Assembly (NCBI GenBank): GCA_023362775.1
Contig: JALMGJ010000003.1
Coordinates: 50,830,416-50,894,415, forward strand
DNA: 64,000 bases
Origin: Charina bottae
Taxonomy: Eukaryota; Chordata; Lepidosauria; Squamata; Charinaidae
Reading direction: 5' to 3'
Shown: piece after piece, positions 1-11,630 of the stretch
How the letters are laid out: each line of letters begins with the position of its first letter
How positions within the stretch are numbered: the stretch's first letter is position 1
The notes under the pieces: generated by a model
Told to the model about the DNA's origin: nothing
Databases searched by the model: none
Seen by the model: the letters and a program-made list of their open reading frames with translations, nothing else
Program-made: the position numbers and the translations under genes

Positions 1-1158
1 CTCTTTTTGAACAGTCTTTTGAACAGCCCTGGGCAAAGGACACTGTCCCATTATCAAGGCTGAAGTAAGATGGGGAACTAAGATGGATACTGCATATTTT
101 GCCCTTTGACTCAGGAAACAAAGTACCTGAAAATCAATTGCAAAACACTGAACTAATTTACTTGACATAAAAACAGAGTGAGCAGTCCAGTTTTGTTAAT
201 TAATATTTTCTTCTGAGCTTTGAATCCCATATTAACAGTTATAATTCTCCAAGCACTTTTTCATGCAGAGCATGATTAGAATTAGTTAGAATATCCTGGG
301 AGACATCCAGTGATCTGAATATAGTCTGGATAAAGAGCTATTTATAAAGAAATACAGCAATAATGGGCAGTGAAGCGCAGGTAACAATTAAATTGTGGAA
401 GAAAGCATCTGCTGATCCACAACAGGAGCCTATACCTTTTCAGATTTCTTTTCTTGTAAAAAAATGATTAATTTTGCTTTATTAAGCACTGTCTTTTAAA
501 ACTATTACAGTGTCTTCTGAACTGCATTCCTAATAAGACTACTAAGTTCCAATGTCGCAAAATACTAAAATGAACTGGATCAGGAGGGCTTATATAACTA
601 ATGGATTCCAAACAATTCTGCTCCACCCTGAAATGCTCCAATACAAGGAAAACCTAACCTGTTCTAGTGTATTTTCTTCCTCTGGCAGATAAGTGAAGAG
701 AAGAAAAATGCTTTACTTCTAACTTGCTGGGATCGAGCCAAGCTTTAGATTCTACAGAGACTGCATTTGGAGCTATCTTAATTATACATAGGATTACCCT
801 GCCAGACACCTGGCCTGTTGTTGTCAAATCTAACTGTTAGCAAATCTCCTATCTAGAAGGAGATTTCCCTAGCCTTGCTAGTGAGAGTACTAAGGGATGA
901 ATATGGGACAATTTGCATGCACTCCACCCCAATCTATTACTCTCCGAGATATCAGCTTCTCTCCTTTTCTGTTGTGCAATATTTCAGATTCCTATGATAG
1001 TAGTTGGGAAATGATCCCAGGATATTTCAGACCAAAAATCAAAGATAGCATCACTACAAATATCTAAAAAAAATACCTTAGTGACTCAGCTCCATGATTC
1101 TTCATTGTTACACATGCATTAGTGTTGCTTACTCCCCAGGACTTTTTGCAAATATTTA
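1..1158. other. Unannotated AT-rich stretch
   Basis: No open frame of note, no recognisable repeat family and no convincing exon. It is probably intergenic or intronic DNA with old, unrecognisable repeats. Confidence 0.5.
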
Positions 1159-1168
1159 AGATGAATTT

Positions 1169-1395
1169 AAGAGCCCGTTTGGTGTAGTGGTTAAGACATC
1201 AGACTAGAAACCGGGAAACCATGAGTTCTAGTCTCACCTTGGGCACAAAGCCAGCTGGGTGACCTTGAGCCAGTCATTCTCTCTCAGCCCTAGGAAGAAC
1301 GCAATGGCAAACCACTTATGAAAAACCTTGCCAAGAAAACTGCAGGGACTTGTCCAGGCAGTCTCCAAGAATGAGATTGAAAGGGGAGGGGGGAG
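1169..1395 (+). repeat. tRNA-derived SINE with 10-bp target duplication
   Basis: The copy begins with a tRNA-like head containing GGTGTAGTGGTTAAG (A-box-like) and a GAGTTCTAG B-box-like motif, then a conserved body (GCTGGGTGACCTTGAGCCAG, then AATGGCAAACCACTT). It is flanked by AGATGAATTT at 1159-1168 and at 1396-1405, which sets both ends. Related copies occur at 6960, 32600 (minus), 37660 and 50868 (minus). RNA polymerase III promoter boxes are expected from the family; transposition would have depended on a LINE. Confidence 0.85.
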
Positions 1396-1484
1396 AGATG
1401 AATTTGATTCATCCTTCTAGTTCTCTTCTCTTAAACCAAAGGAGGATTTCTTGACATAGTTTTCCCCCCTTTACATATTTTCCA

Positions 1485-1548
1485 CCTTTAATCGAACCGC
1501 CCAGAGTCCCTCCTTGAGAGGGAGATGGGCGGTCGTAGAAATTTAATA

Positions 1549-1549
<1 letters not shown>
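1485..1549 (+). repeat. CR1/L2-type LINE 3' tail
   Basis: The text GAACCGCCCAGAGTC, then GGAGATGGGCGGTCGTAGAA, is the stereotyped hairpin 3' end found in the other LINE copies of the window (34320-34380 plus; 25930-25975 minus). It runs directly into the GATA repeat, which takes the place of the family's usual (AAAT)n tail. Confidence 0.7.

Positions 1550-1587
<38 letters not shown>
1550..1587 (+). repeat. (AGAT)n microsatellite
   Basis: About nine perfect AGAT units seeded on a LINE 3' tail. GATA-type tetranucleotides are abundant in squamates, notably snakes, as general knowledge. Confidence 0.95.
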
Positions 1588-3552
1588 CTTGACCAGTATA
1601 TAAGATTTCTCCCAACGTGTGGATATAAGAGGGATGGAGAAGAAGAGCATAAGATTTGCATGGGGAAGATTGCCAGCCAAAGTAACCGGTTCAGTAGACA
1701 AACAGTCTGAGCTAGTCTCCTGTCTTCCTCCATTAAAGATATAACAATGAGAAAAGCACGGCATCTTCCATTTCAAGCTTTTGTCAGGGAAAGTGGTCAC
1801 TCCTGTAACACATTGCTATAGCATTCATTTGTAGAAAGTTCCATCACTGAAGATCTATCAAGCCTTTTGGGACCATTGCAAGGCTTATCTGGGATATCCT
1901 TCTGGTCCTTTGGCCTATCTCATTTTTTATTTTAAAAAGATTTATTTTTTCTTACATTAATATTACATACTTTCAGGGATATATGCATAGAAATAAAAGC
2001 TGAAAAGGAAAATAAAATATGGTTTCTGATATCTTTTAAAAATCTTAAAGCCTGCAATTAAATATTCCATAGCTTTTGGCCATGTAATAAAAAAAGAATA
2101 ATCTGTCACCTTTACCCTAAGAACAAAACATTACTTCACCCTTTGTTGTTTGATCTAGTAGCGTTGGCATCATATCATTATATATTTCTAGCATATGTGG
2201 AACACAAATACTGGACAGGTTCACATATCATGATTTTAACTGTAGCATGTTGAATAAGCCAGAATTGGTTTGGCTCATACATCACATTCAACATATATGT
2301 TGGCTTACAGTGCACAATGACTTGGCTTAGCCAAACTCTTACACAAACAGTATTAGTGTATTGTGAATTTAGCCTTAGAATCAACTAGCAAAGAACAAGG
2401 AAATCAGGCTGTATGCAACTCTATCCATGTGAAATGCCAACTGGACATCTGATACACTTGGAAGAATTTAAGGATGATATTTATTTAAGAAGAGCTTCAA
2501 AGATTTCACTGGCAGTATAAACACTAACATTAATATCCAGCATAGTTATACTTTGTTTATTTTTAAGTAGGAGGAACTGAGGGAAATTAGAAGTTAGATG
2601 CATCTAGAAAAGAACATCCTTTTTTTGGGAGTCTTTTCTTAGATATATTGGTTTTTAAAGTACAGTCACTTAATAATCAAATGTGACTTTGACAAAAGAG
2701 GTCTAAACCAAAGGGATGTTATATATTTCCCTGAAATTGCTTTGAATCCTTTCAGATGGAAAAGTGACCTATAAATATAAATAACTAAAAGAAAAGAAAA
2801 CCTTGTAGTATATCTGGCACCAGAAACACTACTTGCTGAAGTGGGATTGATTACAATTTTAGGATATTACAGTTGCTAAATGAAAGGAATCAAGTTACCA
2901 TTAAGTAGAGTGAAAGGGGCAGCTCTGACAGCCCTTGAGGGGAAAAAAGTTCATGTTTTTGTGACAAAGAGAAATGTCTTCTGAGAAAATGGACCAAATA
3001 TGAAAGGTCTATCTGCTTAGATGATGGTTTGAAGTGGAAAACGCCATGGATTTGTGGGTTGCATGTGAAATGTATCACATGGCAATACGTGAAAGAGCCT
3101 TCAAATGTCAATAAGAACTTCTGCATATACTCAGTGACAACAGTTCCTGTAATGATCCTCATAAATTTGAAGGTAATTTGTAATTTGTATGACAAGCATA
3201 CAAGCCAAAGAATAAAATGATGTCAGAACAAAATAAAGTGGCCCATTCCAAGAAAGCTTTGAAAAGAAGAGGCTATCTTGTATCACTGTTTAGATAACAA
3301 CATGTAAAGCACTACTGCATTACACAGGAATCAATATTCCGTCTATTGCAATAGGTTTAAAGTTATAAGATAGAGAGGCAGACTGGCAGTCCAACCGACA
3401 GACTATGGGTTTGTGTTTATAGGCATGCAGAGAAAAAAGAGAGAAATTGCTCAACAGTATCAACAGCCTCTCAATATACTTATTTTGAAGAACAAGAGAA
3501 AAGGTAACTCAGAATTTTGTACTGCAAGTAAGAACATGAAATATCTTTCTTT
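1588..3552. other. Unannotated stretch
   Basis: AT-rich DNA with scattered poly-A/T runs. Short open frames such as 2890-3195 on the minus strand lack splice sites or recognisable domains. Nothing supportable seen. Confidence 0.5.
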
Positions 3553-3751
3553 CTATTTTTTTTCCTGGAATAGGTAAACCTTCTTGAAGTTTTGCACATT
3601 TCTTTTTTCTTTGGCACTGCAGTCAGAAGATGTTAGCAAGAAGCCATCAAGATTACTACTGTCCTCTGAAAATATGATGTGCTTTATTTCTGCCTGAAAA
3701 TATTCCTGTGTCTTCTTCAAATGCAATTGGAGCCTGGATGTTCTTGATATT
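3553..3751 (-). CDS. Possible terminal exon of an unknown gene
   Basis: Reading the minus strand, a pyrimidine-rich tract ends in CTTCAG just before base 3751, and the frame is then open for about 66 codons to a TAG at 3553-3555. The encoded segment is hydrophilic and charged (it includes LKKTQEYFQAEIKHIIF and a lysine-rich end), with codon choice that looks more like a vertebrate exon than random AT-rich DNA. No domain or family is recognised and no upstream partner exon was found, so a chance open frame in old repeat DNA remains quite possible. Confidence 0.25.
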
Positions 3752-3759
3752 CTGAAGAA

Positions 3760-4815
3760 AAGAAAACATTGAAATAGCAAATGATAAAAGTCATGAAGTG
3801 CAGCTGGGACAAATGTAAATCCATAAAATTTCATTTGGTTTTTTAGCGTACGTGAAAAAAAATCACTAATGTTTTCACATCTACCCATAAGAGAAAAACA
3901 TCCTGGTAAAACATGTCCATGAGATTATAGTCACAGAAAATTTGAAGACAATTCATTGCCTTACATAAAATATCACAAGCAAAGAGAAACCGGCCAACAA
4001 TGCTGTTACAGAATGCAATCAGTTAAAACTCTTTCATTACAAGATTATAATATTTTTACATTTTGGCCTATCTTCCAATAATTTTATTAGATGCATATCA
4101 CATTATTGTCAGCGTAGTTGGCACACATATTATTCTTTTACTGAGATCACCAATGCAACTTGTAGATCTTTTTGTTCAGTTTGAATATAATAGGCAGTAG
4201 GCAGATATTTTTGGTGTGTTTTTGGTTTGATCACAACAGAATTGTGAATAAATAAATATTTTGTTTTCCCAGAAATGGGTTTTGTTTCCTGAAGGCAAGT
4301 TCTAAATAAAGATCCATGATGACAAATCATTCATTGTCAGAGTCTTGGCAAAGTATTCCATTTTGCAGTTACAATGACTGTAATTCAGAAATTATTTATT
4401 TATTTACCAGATCTATGTCCTGATTTTCATTGAGGAACTCAATGGGTTTTATGCAGTACTGTTATATATTTCTCCATAGAAGGAGTCATTTCATGAAGAC
4501 ATCCCCTGTAATTTAATTATAGAGTGGAAAGCCAGCGAGATTGCTGGAAATATTATTGTATTAGGAAAGACAGGACACTCGCACATCACCAATCAACCTC
4601 CTCATAAGGTATGAGCAAGAACCCCATTCAGTACCCCATGAGAATTTGTCAAATTTTATTCTCTTCGTTTTCTTCTTGAAAAAACGAAAGCAATTTCTTT
4701 TTCATCAAAAGGAATACAGTAATGGACCAAAAGAAAAAAAATATCAGGATAGCACTAATTTCAAGAAAAAGAAAACCCATGCATTTCCATTTACAAGTGA
4801 TACCATTTTAAATAA
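3760..4815. other. Unannotated stretch
   Basis: Only a short (TTTA)n run near 4390 stands out. No gene or clear repeat was recognised. Confidence 0.5.
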
Positions 4816-4817
4816 GA

Positions 4818-4820
4818 GGA

Positions 4821-4892
<72 letters not shown>

Positions 4893-5020
4893 GAAGGAAG
4901 GAAGGAGGGAGGGAGGGAGGGAGGGAGGGAGGGAGGGAGGAAGGAAGGAAGGAAGGAAGGAAGGAAGGAAGGAAGGAAGGAAGGAAGGAGGGAAGGAGGG
5001 AAGGAGGGAGGCAGGGAGGG
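4818..5020 (+). repeat. Compound polypurine microsatellite (GAAA)n-(GGGA)n-(GGAA)n
   Basis: Roughly 200 bases are almost exclusively purine on the plus strand, in three blocks: GAAA units, then GGGA units, then GGAA and GGGA units. The long overlapping open frames here (KERKKERK plus, LPSFLPSF minus) are artefacts of the repeat. Such tracts can adopt intramolecular triplex (H-DNA) structures, as known for homopurine mirror repeats. Confidence 0.97.
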
Positions 5021-5029
5021 TGGGTATAG

Positions 5030-6950
5030 GTGTAGCTTGTAGAGCTGTCCATTTGCTCCAAATCCTTAGAAGCATGGAAACACTTAATCTGTTTCTAAGG
5101 TAGCATTAGATAAGACACTCAGAGCTACACAATGTAAAACAGCACAATGCAAAGTATACAGTGTACTCTGTAGAAAATAAAACCTAAATCAGTTTAGGCC
5201 TAGCTGAATCTCATCTTAAGCTACTTTAGGAGTAATTTGGGTCCTTCCAAACTCCTTAGCTACAGTTTTCTGATGCTTCTTTGGTGACAAGCAACAAAAT
5301 CTATCTGCATTAATACATGCTAAGCTATAGATTCTTTCAAAGTAATTTCTTGACCAAACCACAATTGGCAGATTCAGAAAAATACAAAGCCAAAACCAAA
5401 TAAACCAAACCGTGAATTAGTGTGAAGTGTGAAATTGGCATTCTGCTATTTTGTACTCTGTTGTGGGTTTTCCATCAGTTTCTTTTTCCCATGTTGCTAT
5501 CATCTGAAATATTCTATGCATGTACACATAAACATTCAAAATGATAGCTGGGCAAATAGAAAGGAATGCCAAAGAAATGAATTTGAAGAACTATAGAAGC
5601 AATTCAGCATATTATGACTTTCAGCTTCCAATCTGTGTCATGCCTGTTGTTTTCATTTTTGCCATCCCCCTTGTAAATATAATATATAAAAAGCTTCCAC
5701 AAAGTGGGGGTCTCTAAAGAAGAGGAGTTGCAGCTTAAACAAACAGCTAAGGGAAATACAACAAGCAAGGTAATCTTTCTAAAAGTGAACAACTTTATTG
5801 AATGAAAATCCTTTGCAAATCACTTTTGCAAGGAAAAAAGAGTAGACCCACTAATGATGCAGGAAAGTTTCATGCATTGGTCATCAGGAAGAAGCATATA
5901 CAGTAGAAAGCAGATTTAAACAGTGCCATTTCTGAATCTAAAACAAGACAACATTGTAGATGGAGACCTGCTTTAATTTTGTGAATACCTTCTTGTGGGT
6001 AGAAGGAATTTCCCTAAAAACATCCCTTCTGGCCTTCTTTCAAACAATAAGCTGTTAGGAGTTTGGAGATCAGCCAATAGAGGAAACCAGGTTGTTATTG
6101 GCATAATTTTAATCATGATAGGCAATTAGCAAAGCTTAATTATGTTTAAAAAGAAAGCAAGCATGAGTGGCAATAATGAATTTCTCCAGTAAGTCTCTTG
6201 TGCTTCAAAATAAAATAGTTGACCTATAAATAGATTGAAATTAGAAGAGGTATTTGCCCAAATGGCCTAGCATTGTTTACTTCATATCAAGTGGAGTTTT
6301 CATAGTGAAACTAGTGAGGAATCTAAAAGAGCAGGAATGAATAGAGACAATTATTTATTAATCTTTTAAGGTGCTGCAACATTTTTCGGAATCTTCTTTT
6401 GCCTGAACATATCACCCTTATGTTACAACAATCTTCTTCCATTGAATGAATTGAACCTTTGAATACAACTGGAGTTAGCAAATGTGTGTCATGTTGGAGG
6501 TTGAATCCGAGGTAGAGGAGGAACTGACCGTTGTCGAGGCGGGAAACAGTGAAAAAGGCGTGAGATTCAAACAAGGGTTTGGGTTAGTTTCAAACTTTGG
6601 GCAGCAAAACCTTACGGCACCGGTTGGTGGAAACCAACCTTTTTAAACCAACCTTTTTTGTTCTTTTTAAACAAAGTCTGCATGATTTCCAACCCTTACT
6701 GTATGATTCTTTGAAGGCAAATACCAGTTGAATGCTAGCAAATCTTACTAGTAAGAACGTTCAGTGACAACCTCCCTCGTTTAGCTGGCTCTAGGATATT
6801 TGACACAGCATGGCTAGATAAGCATCTTTATTGCATACTAGAATAAAGCCTGCTTAAATCAGATGATTGTCCTCTATAAACATGAGGGTCAAGTCTCTTT
6901 TTATATCCTCTGTAATTTAAATCCTGTTCTCATGTTTCCATAACTTTAGA
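5030..6950. other. Unannotated stretch
   Basis: AT-rich DNA without recognisable exon or repeat consensus. Short open frames such as 6323-6574 minus show no domain. Confidence 0.5.
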
Positions 6951-6959
6951 GGTACCTTG

Positions 6960-7199
6960 AGAGCCAGTTTGGTGTAGTGGTTAAGGCATCAGGCTAGGAA
7001 GCGGGAGACCGTGAGTTCTAGTCCTGCCTTAGGCACAATGCTGTCTGGGTGACCTTGGGCCAGTCCCTCTCTCTCAGTCCTAGGAAGGAGGCAATGACAA
7101 ACCACTTCTGAAATCTTGCCAAGAAAACTTGCAGGGACAAGTTCAGGCAGTCACCAGGAGTCAAAACCTGACTTGAAGGCACCAAAAAAAAAAAAAAAA
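6960..7199 (+). repeat. tRNA-derived SINE with poly-A tail
   Basis: Same family as the copy at 1169: GAGCCAGTTTGGTGTAGTGG head, GTGACCTTGGGCCAG body, and a complete 3' part with CACCAGGAGTCAAAACCTGA, then GACTTGAAGGCACC followed by about 18 A residues. The pure poly-A end suggests a comparatively young copy. No clear target duplication was seen. Confidence 0.85.
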
Positions 7200-7283
7200 A
7201 GGCCTCTTGCTTTAAGTTTCTCAGGCTTAGTGGTAGGTGGCAGTTGGTCATTTACATAACCAGCATTCCTGTCCTAAAAAAAC

Positions 7284-8075
7284 TGTAACTCCCAAAATAT
7301 CTCCTACTTCATCTTCTGTTCTGCCAAGTGTCCAAGCAGTGATTAGGTGCTCAGACAATTGGTTCTTTTAGATCCAGAGACAATAAGCACACCAGTGGAT
7401 AAAGAGAGTTTAAGCTTTATTATAAACTTAAGCAAACAGATTTAAACAGAAACACAGTTTAACCAGAAACACAGTTTAGGTGGATTAAACAAAAGCATAG
7501 CATAAAGAAAGGAAATCATAACATACGAAGCAAGTTGACCCTTATCCCCTTAAGCTGTCAGGAGCCTCTTGACCAGGACAGCAGGGACCCCCTTAGGATG
7601 GCAAATTCCACAGCACCCAGTGCACAGAGTCTGTGCAGAAGCTCCCAAACTTAAAAGACAATCCTAAGGTTTTTATCAAAGTGTGGCCCTCAAAACCCAT
7701 GACTCTGTTTCCAGTGGTACCGAGGCTGCATGTCCCGACCTTGACTAGGATGGTTCTCAGAGTCTATGCACCTGTTTATGACATAATCCAAGAACCTGGG
7801 AAGCTATACAGATAAGCTAGTGCTTATCTCCCCCCTCCCCCATTCCAAGCCAAAATATTTTCTGGAGGGGCTGTTGGAGGAGTGGACTTATGCTTAAACT
7901 TTCAATCTGGGGTTTTCCCCCTATCTCCCCCTCCATTCCAAACAGAAATAAAAACAAGCCAGTTAAACATCAGTGTAACTCAAAGTAAACTCCAAGTTTC
8001 TTTGCGTGAGGGAGAAAATCAAAATATGTTACTTAAGTCCTTGAAATAACAATGGTCTTCCGCATTCCCACTACA
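7284..8075 (-). repeat. 3' LTR of a Gypsy-type retrotransposon
   Basis: Read on the minus strand, this 792-bp block starts TGTAGTGGGAATG and ends GGGAGTTACA, giving TGT...ACA ends. A purine-rich run (GGGAGATGAGGAGGAGGA) directly precedes the start and is a good polypurine tract for plus-strand priming. An AATAAA polyadenylation signal (minus sense, near 7410) is followed by a short R/U5-like segment. The pol remnant at 8076-9260 lies immediately upstream in the same orientation. No 5' LTR is seen, so the element is 5'-truncated and no target duplication can be paired. Confidence 0.7.
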
Positions 8076-9260
8076 TCCTCCTCCTCATCTCCCAGCCTTC
8101 CTCCTCTGGGAGCTATTCTGGGCAGCAGGAAGAGGAGTCATTTTCCCCTTCCTTCTCATTGCTAAAGGCCCTTCTTTCCAATTTGGAGTGGTCCATTGCA
8201 GAAGACCCCTCTTTGGCTAGAGCCAAGAGAACACTTATGATTTCAGAACTCTCATTCTTTCCTTTTGGTGATGAAATATCCTCCAATTTGGGGATCTGAA
8301 AGGCAATAGTATTTATCCCTGCACCTACTTCCTTGGTGACCCAACCCATAACTCCCCCCCACAAGTTCCCATCCTCCACAAAATCAGAATGGCTGGTAAC
8401 TGTGGAGTCAGATGCCTCAGCCTGTATACCGAAGTGAGAAGGAAGTGAATGTCTGATCAAACACTTCCTGGGCTTTGGAATCCCTTTGAAAGGGGACATC
8501 CCCCTCAGTAAACTGAGTCAGAGATTTGGCAAGAGCTGCAGAATTAGGAGTGAATTTATGGTAAAAAGTGAAAAAGCCCAAAATGACTGTAAATCTCTTA
8601 CAGTGTGAGTAATGTTGATAAAGATGTTGAAGAACTGCACAAATATGATTGCCATGACCATGGGCTTGGTCTTCAAAGTAAACAAGTAAATAGTCAACAT
8701 TACCAAAGACCTCCAAGAATTCATGGAAAACATGATTCCTGAATCTTTGGAAGACCAATAGTTCCTCCAAGAAGGCAAAGGGCATTACTTTGTATTGAAA
8801 CTTTCCATAGTGACAGACAGGCATTCATGCCCCTCCTTCATACAGTATGTATGGAATTCTTCCTTGCCCCCAGGTCCAGCTGTATGAAAACTGGTGCCTT
8901 CTGTAACCTTTCTAAGAGTTTCAAAATCAAAGGGAGAGAATAGTGAACTCTACTGGAATCTTCTTGATAAAAAGGGGAGATTCATTGTTGGGGGGTGGGG
9001 GAGGAGAATCATATAAATATCTCTGTAGATTTGTGCTGATGAACCCTTTTAGACAGGCCAACTCTGCCTCTGAAATGAATAGGACAAAGAGCGTGAATTT
9101 GAGTCCCAGGAATAAAGTTAATAGTGCAAATAATATAACTGATGGCAGGCAAGGTCTGGGCCTCTCCCAAATAAATCTGCAGGGCCTACTATTTGGAGGG
9201 CAAGGGTGGAGAATCTCCCCTATTGCACAGTGATAGATAATGAGGACCTGAAGATTTGCA
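8076..9260 (-). pseudogene. Degenerate Ty3/Gypsy pol (RT to start of RNase H)
   Basis: Minus-strand frames read through the core of a Gypsy-type reverse transcriptase broken by frameshifts and stops. The pre-RT segment lies near 9080-8950, a palm motif resembling YG.F.Y.VMPF near 8815-8770, a YLLVYFED segment near 8690 where a catalytic YxDD would be expected, then the connection/thumb and an RNase H beginning (AEASD near 8425). The catalytic aspartate pair is missing (YLLVY), so the enzyme is dead. It is followed by the polypurine tract and LTR at 7284-8075. The Gypsy assignment rests on motif order; the exact clade cannot be named. Confidence 0.75.
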
Positions 9261-9339
9261 GGGTTGAAACGGAGGCTGTGCAGCATCTGTTGTGGACAGC
9301 TCACTTTGGATTCTTTCATAAAATATGACAATGGCCCAG

Positions 9340-10360
9340 TCCATATTTACCGACTTAGAAAATGTAAAGAGATTACTGCTAGCTCCAATACATGCTAGTT
9401 AAGTTTGAGCATATTTTCATTTAGTTTCCCTCAGGTATTCTCATTTAGAACATGAACATCTGCAGGGAGAAGAACTATGAACTGTGTTGGAACTCCTATT
9501 GGGCTTCCTGATTACATGGAAGACTCAACTTATATATACTTCTTCATTCTTTCCTGCAGATGTTGGCACTTTACAAGCAGGCACCTGGAAGATTAGCTGA
9601 ATGGTTCATGTGAGTTCAGGAAGTAGAACCTTATCCCAGTTCATGTGTTGATGCAGGCTCTTTAAATAACAACCAAGTAGGCTGGAGTCTATGATAGAAG
9701 TCTGTTTAGCTGTTTTGTAGAGCTGTGCAATGCTTTGGATTTGAAGGCAGAAAGGTGTTATGGGAAATGAACATAGCACCTGTCTGCAATTTCTAAAAGC
9801 TACTATGCTATTTCCTGGGATTACTCCAGTAATAGCAAGACTGTGTGGTGCTCAAAAACATTTTTCTTTTTGCCTTTTAATCTGAAGTATTCTGCAATTC
9901 AGTCTCATTTCTTGAACGTGTCATGCTGAACTGAATATACAATATATAGTAGTGATGAAATGTTTTCATTTTGTGGTATTTAAAACTATTATGTCACAAT
10001 GCCTATGATGATGAGGAAAGACAGTAGCTCACTCATATAACTTCTCATGCCCTCATTTTGTGAGCCAAGGTGATTATGCTTATTCAGCTACATGGCTCAT
10101 TTTAAAAAATGTGAAATACTGTATTGTCATAATGAGCTCTGAGTTAAAATCAGAGCAATTACATGGAAGCATAAGTCTATATAAGCATATAATAAACTTA
10201 TATCTGGAGTAGTTTATGTGAATAAGTTGAAACTTTTAAAGTAAAAATAAGTCAAATCCAAAAATGTGCAAATTGTGCAGAACTCATTCTGAAAAAACAG
10301 GCGTATGATACCTTGTACAGTGTTAGATTCAATGCTTCTTATGGTTTGAGGGGATGGTGT
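9340..10360. other. Unannotated stretch
   Basis: No recognisable gene, repeat consensus or exon. Upstream parts of the Gypsy element, if any, are too decayed to read. Confidence 0.45.
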
Positions 10361-10362
10361 CC

Positions 10363-10385
10363 ATTGATTGATTGATTGATTGATT
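10363..10385 (+). repeat. (ATTG)n microsatellite
   Basis: About six near-perfect ATTG units. The following bases (GTCTTGGCAACCACATAGAT) recall a common squamate dispersed repeat, but too little is present to name it. Confidence 0.8.
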
Positions 10386-10759
10386 ATGTTCCAAGTTGGC
10401 GTCAGTCTTGGCAACCACATAGATAATTTTTTTCCATGACAATTGTCCTCAATGGTGTCCATAGCCAGAGAGTATTTAGCCAGCTTCACATCTGTTCTCT
10501 TTCCTAAAGAGAGTTGAAGTCAGTTCCATACAGGCCAGAGATTTTTTATTGTACTGTGGAATGAAAGTTTATTTTAACTATAGCTTGCTGAAGATGACAC
10601 AATGACAAATTTACACATCATAAGAAGACATAAATTGTGGATTGCAACTGCACATGCTCGATTCCTGCAATGTGCTAACATAGACATGCTGCACCTGAGC
10701 TGCAAAAATCCAGACAGCTAGTAGAGAACAGCAAAGAAATACAAAACTTTGAAATAATA

Positions 10760-11116
10760 TAATACTCACCCATTTTTGCTTCTGGTTTCTGGACCTAATT
10801 TTAAGTGCCAAATTTCATCTTGAAACTCTAGCTCTGCTTGCTTTCCTATGAGCTACTCAGATATTAAGATTAGCAGTCAAAGTCAATTTTATGCTTGGAA
10901 TGACCTTGAGTTGGAAGATATTTTAAATGGCAAATACGTATTTTTCAATTTGAAAACAAGGTCAAATCTGTTGGATTTGTCAGTCCTATTGCTCTTTCTG
11001 CCAGTTGGAAAGAGCCAGTCCTCCTCTTCATGTATCGCTTTCTTCTTCACTGGTCCTGATTCATGTGCCCACTTCACCAATAATTTGTGATGATCCAGGA
11101 CATCTTCCTCAATCAT
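10760..11116 (-). pseudogene. Decayed coding remnant of unknown origin
   Basis: A 75-codon minus-strand frame (11116-10889) with balanced, hydrophilic composition (for example EEDVLDHHKLLVKWAHESG) is followed, in the same frame after several stops, by a second coding-like run (LIGKQAELEFQDEIWHLKLG) near 10852-10770 that ends at a GTGAGT donor-like site. Retention of one frame across stops suggests a decaying gene or transposon ORF. No family is recognised, and chance cannot be excluded. Confidence 0.25.
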
Positions 11117-11298
11117 AACATGTTTTGTTCAGGTGTGGGTTAGCTTAGCATGCTTTATAGGTCCAATCTGTGTGAGAATTCCCTCACATATCAATAGGAG
11201 ATGTGGATATGCCTATTCCAGGCATACCCTTTCTGATATAGTCTGACTTCACAGAAGAAGAAAACACTGAAAAATGTTTTTAAGCTAACATCTGAATA

Positions 11299-11630
11299 AA
11301 AAGGTAAAGGTACCCCCCGCACATTTGTGCAGTCGTGTCTGACTCTAGGGGCCGGTGCTCATCTCCGTTTGTTAGTCAAAGAGTCAGCGTTGTCCGAAGA
11401 CGCTTCCACGGTCATGTGGCCGCATGACACACGCGGAACGCTGTTACCTACCCACCAAAGTGGTACCTATTCATCAACTTGCATTTGCATGCTTTCGAAT
11501 TGCTAGGTTGGCAAGAGCTGGAGCTAGTGCGGGAGCTCATTCTGCACGCAGGGCTAGGGATTCGAACCTCCGAACTTGCAATCTTCCGATCGACAAGCCT
11601 GGCATCTTACCCACTGAGCCACCACGCCCC
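11299..11630 (-). repeat. Full-length Sauria SINE, 14-bp target duplication
   Basis: Minus orientation. The tRNA-related head lies at the right (GGGGGCGTGGTGGCTCAGTG sense, with a GGTTCGAATCCC-type B box), and the left end carries the BovB-like tail (AGTCAGACACGACTGCAC sense) ending in GGTAAAGG on the plus strand. The direct repeat CTAACATCTGAATA flanks it at 11285-11298 and 11631-11644. Sauria SINEs are known from squamates and are thought to use BovB machinery through the shared tail; BovB pieces are present at 16390 and 47619-47953. Confidence 0.93.

Noticed and set aside
1169..1250. True tRNA gene at the SINE head
   Set aside because: A- and B-box-like motifs are present, but no full cloverleaf or mature 3' end is apparent; body, flanking duplications and sister copies show it is a SINE.
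4646..5075. KERKKERK and LPSFLPSF proteins
   Set aside because: Translations of a simple polypurine repeat.
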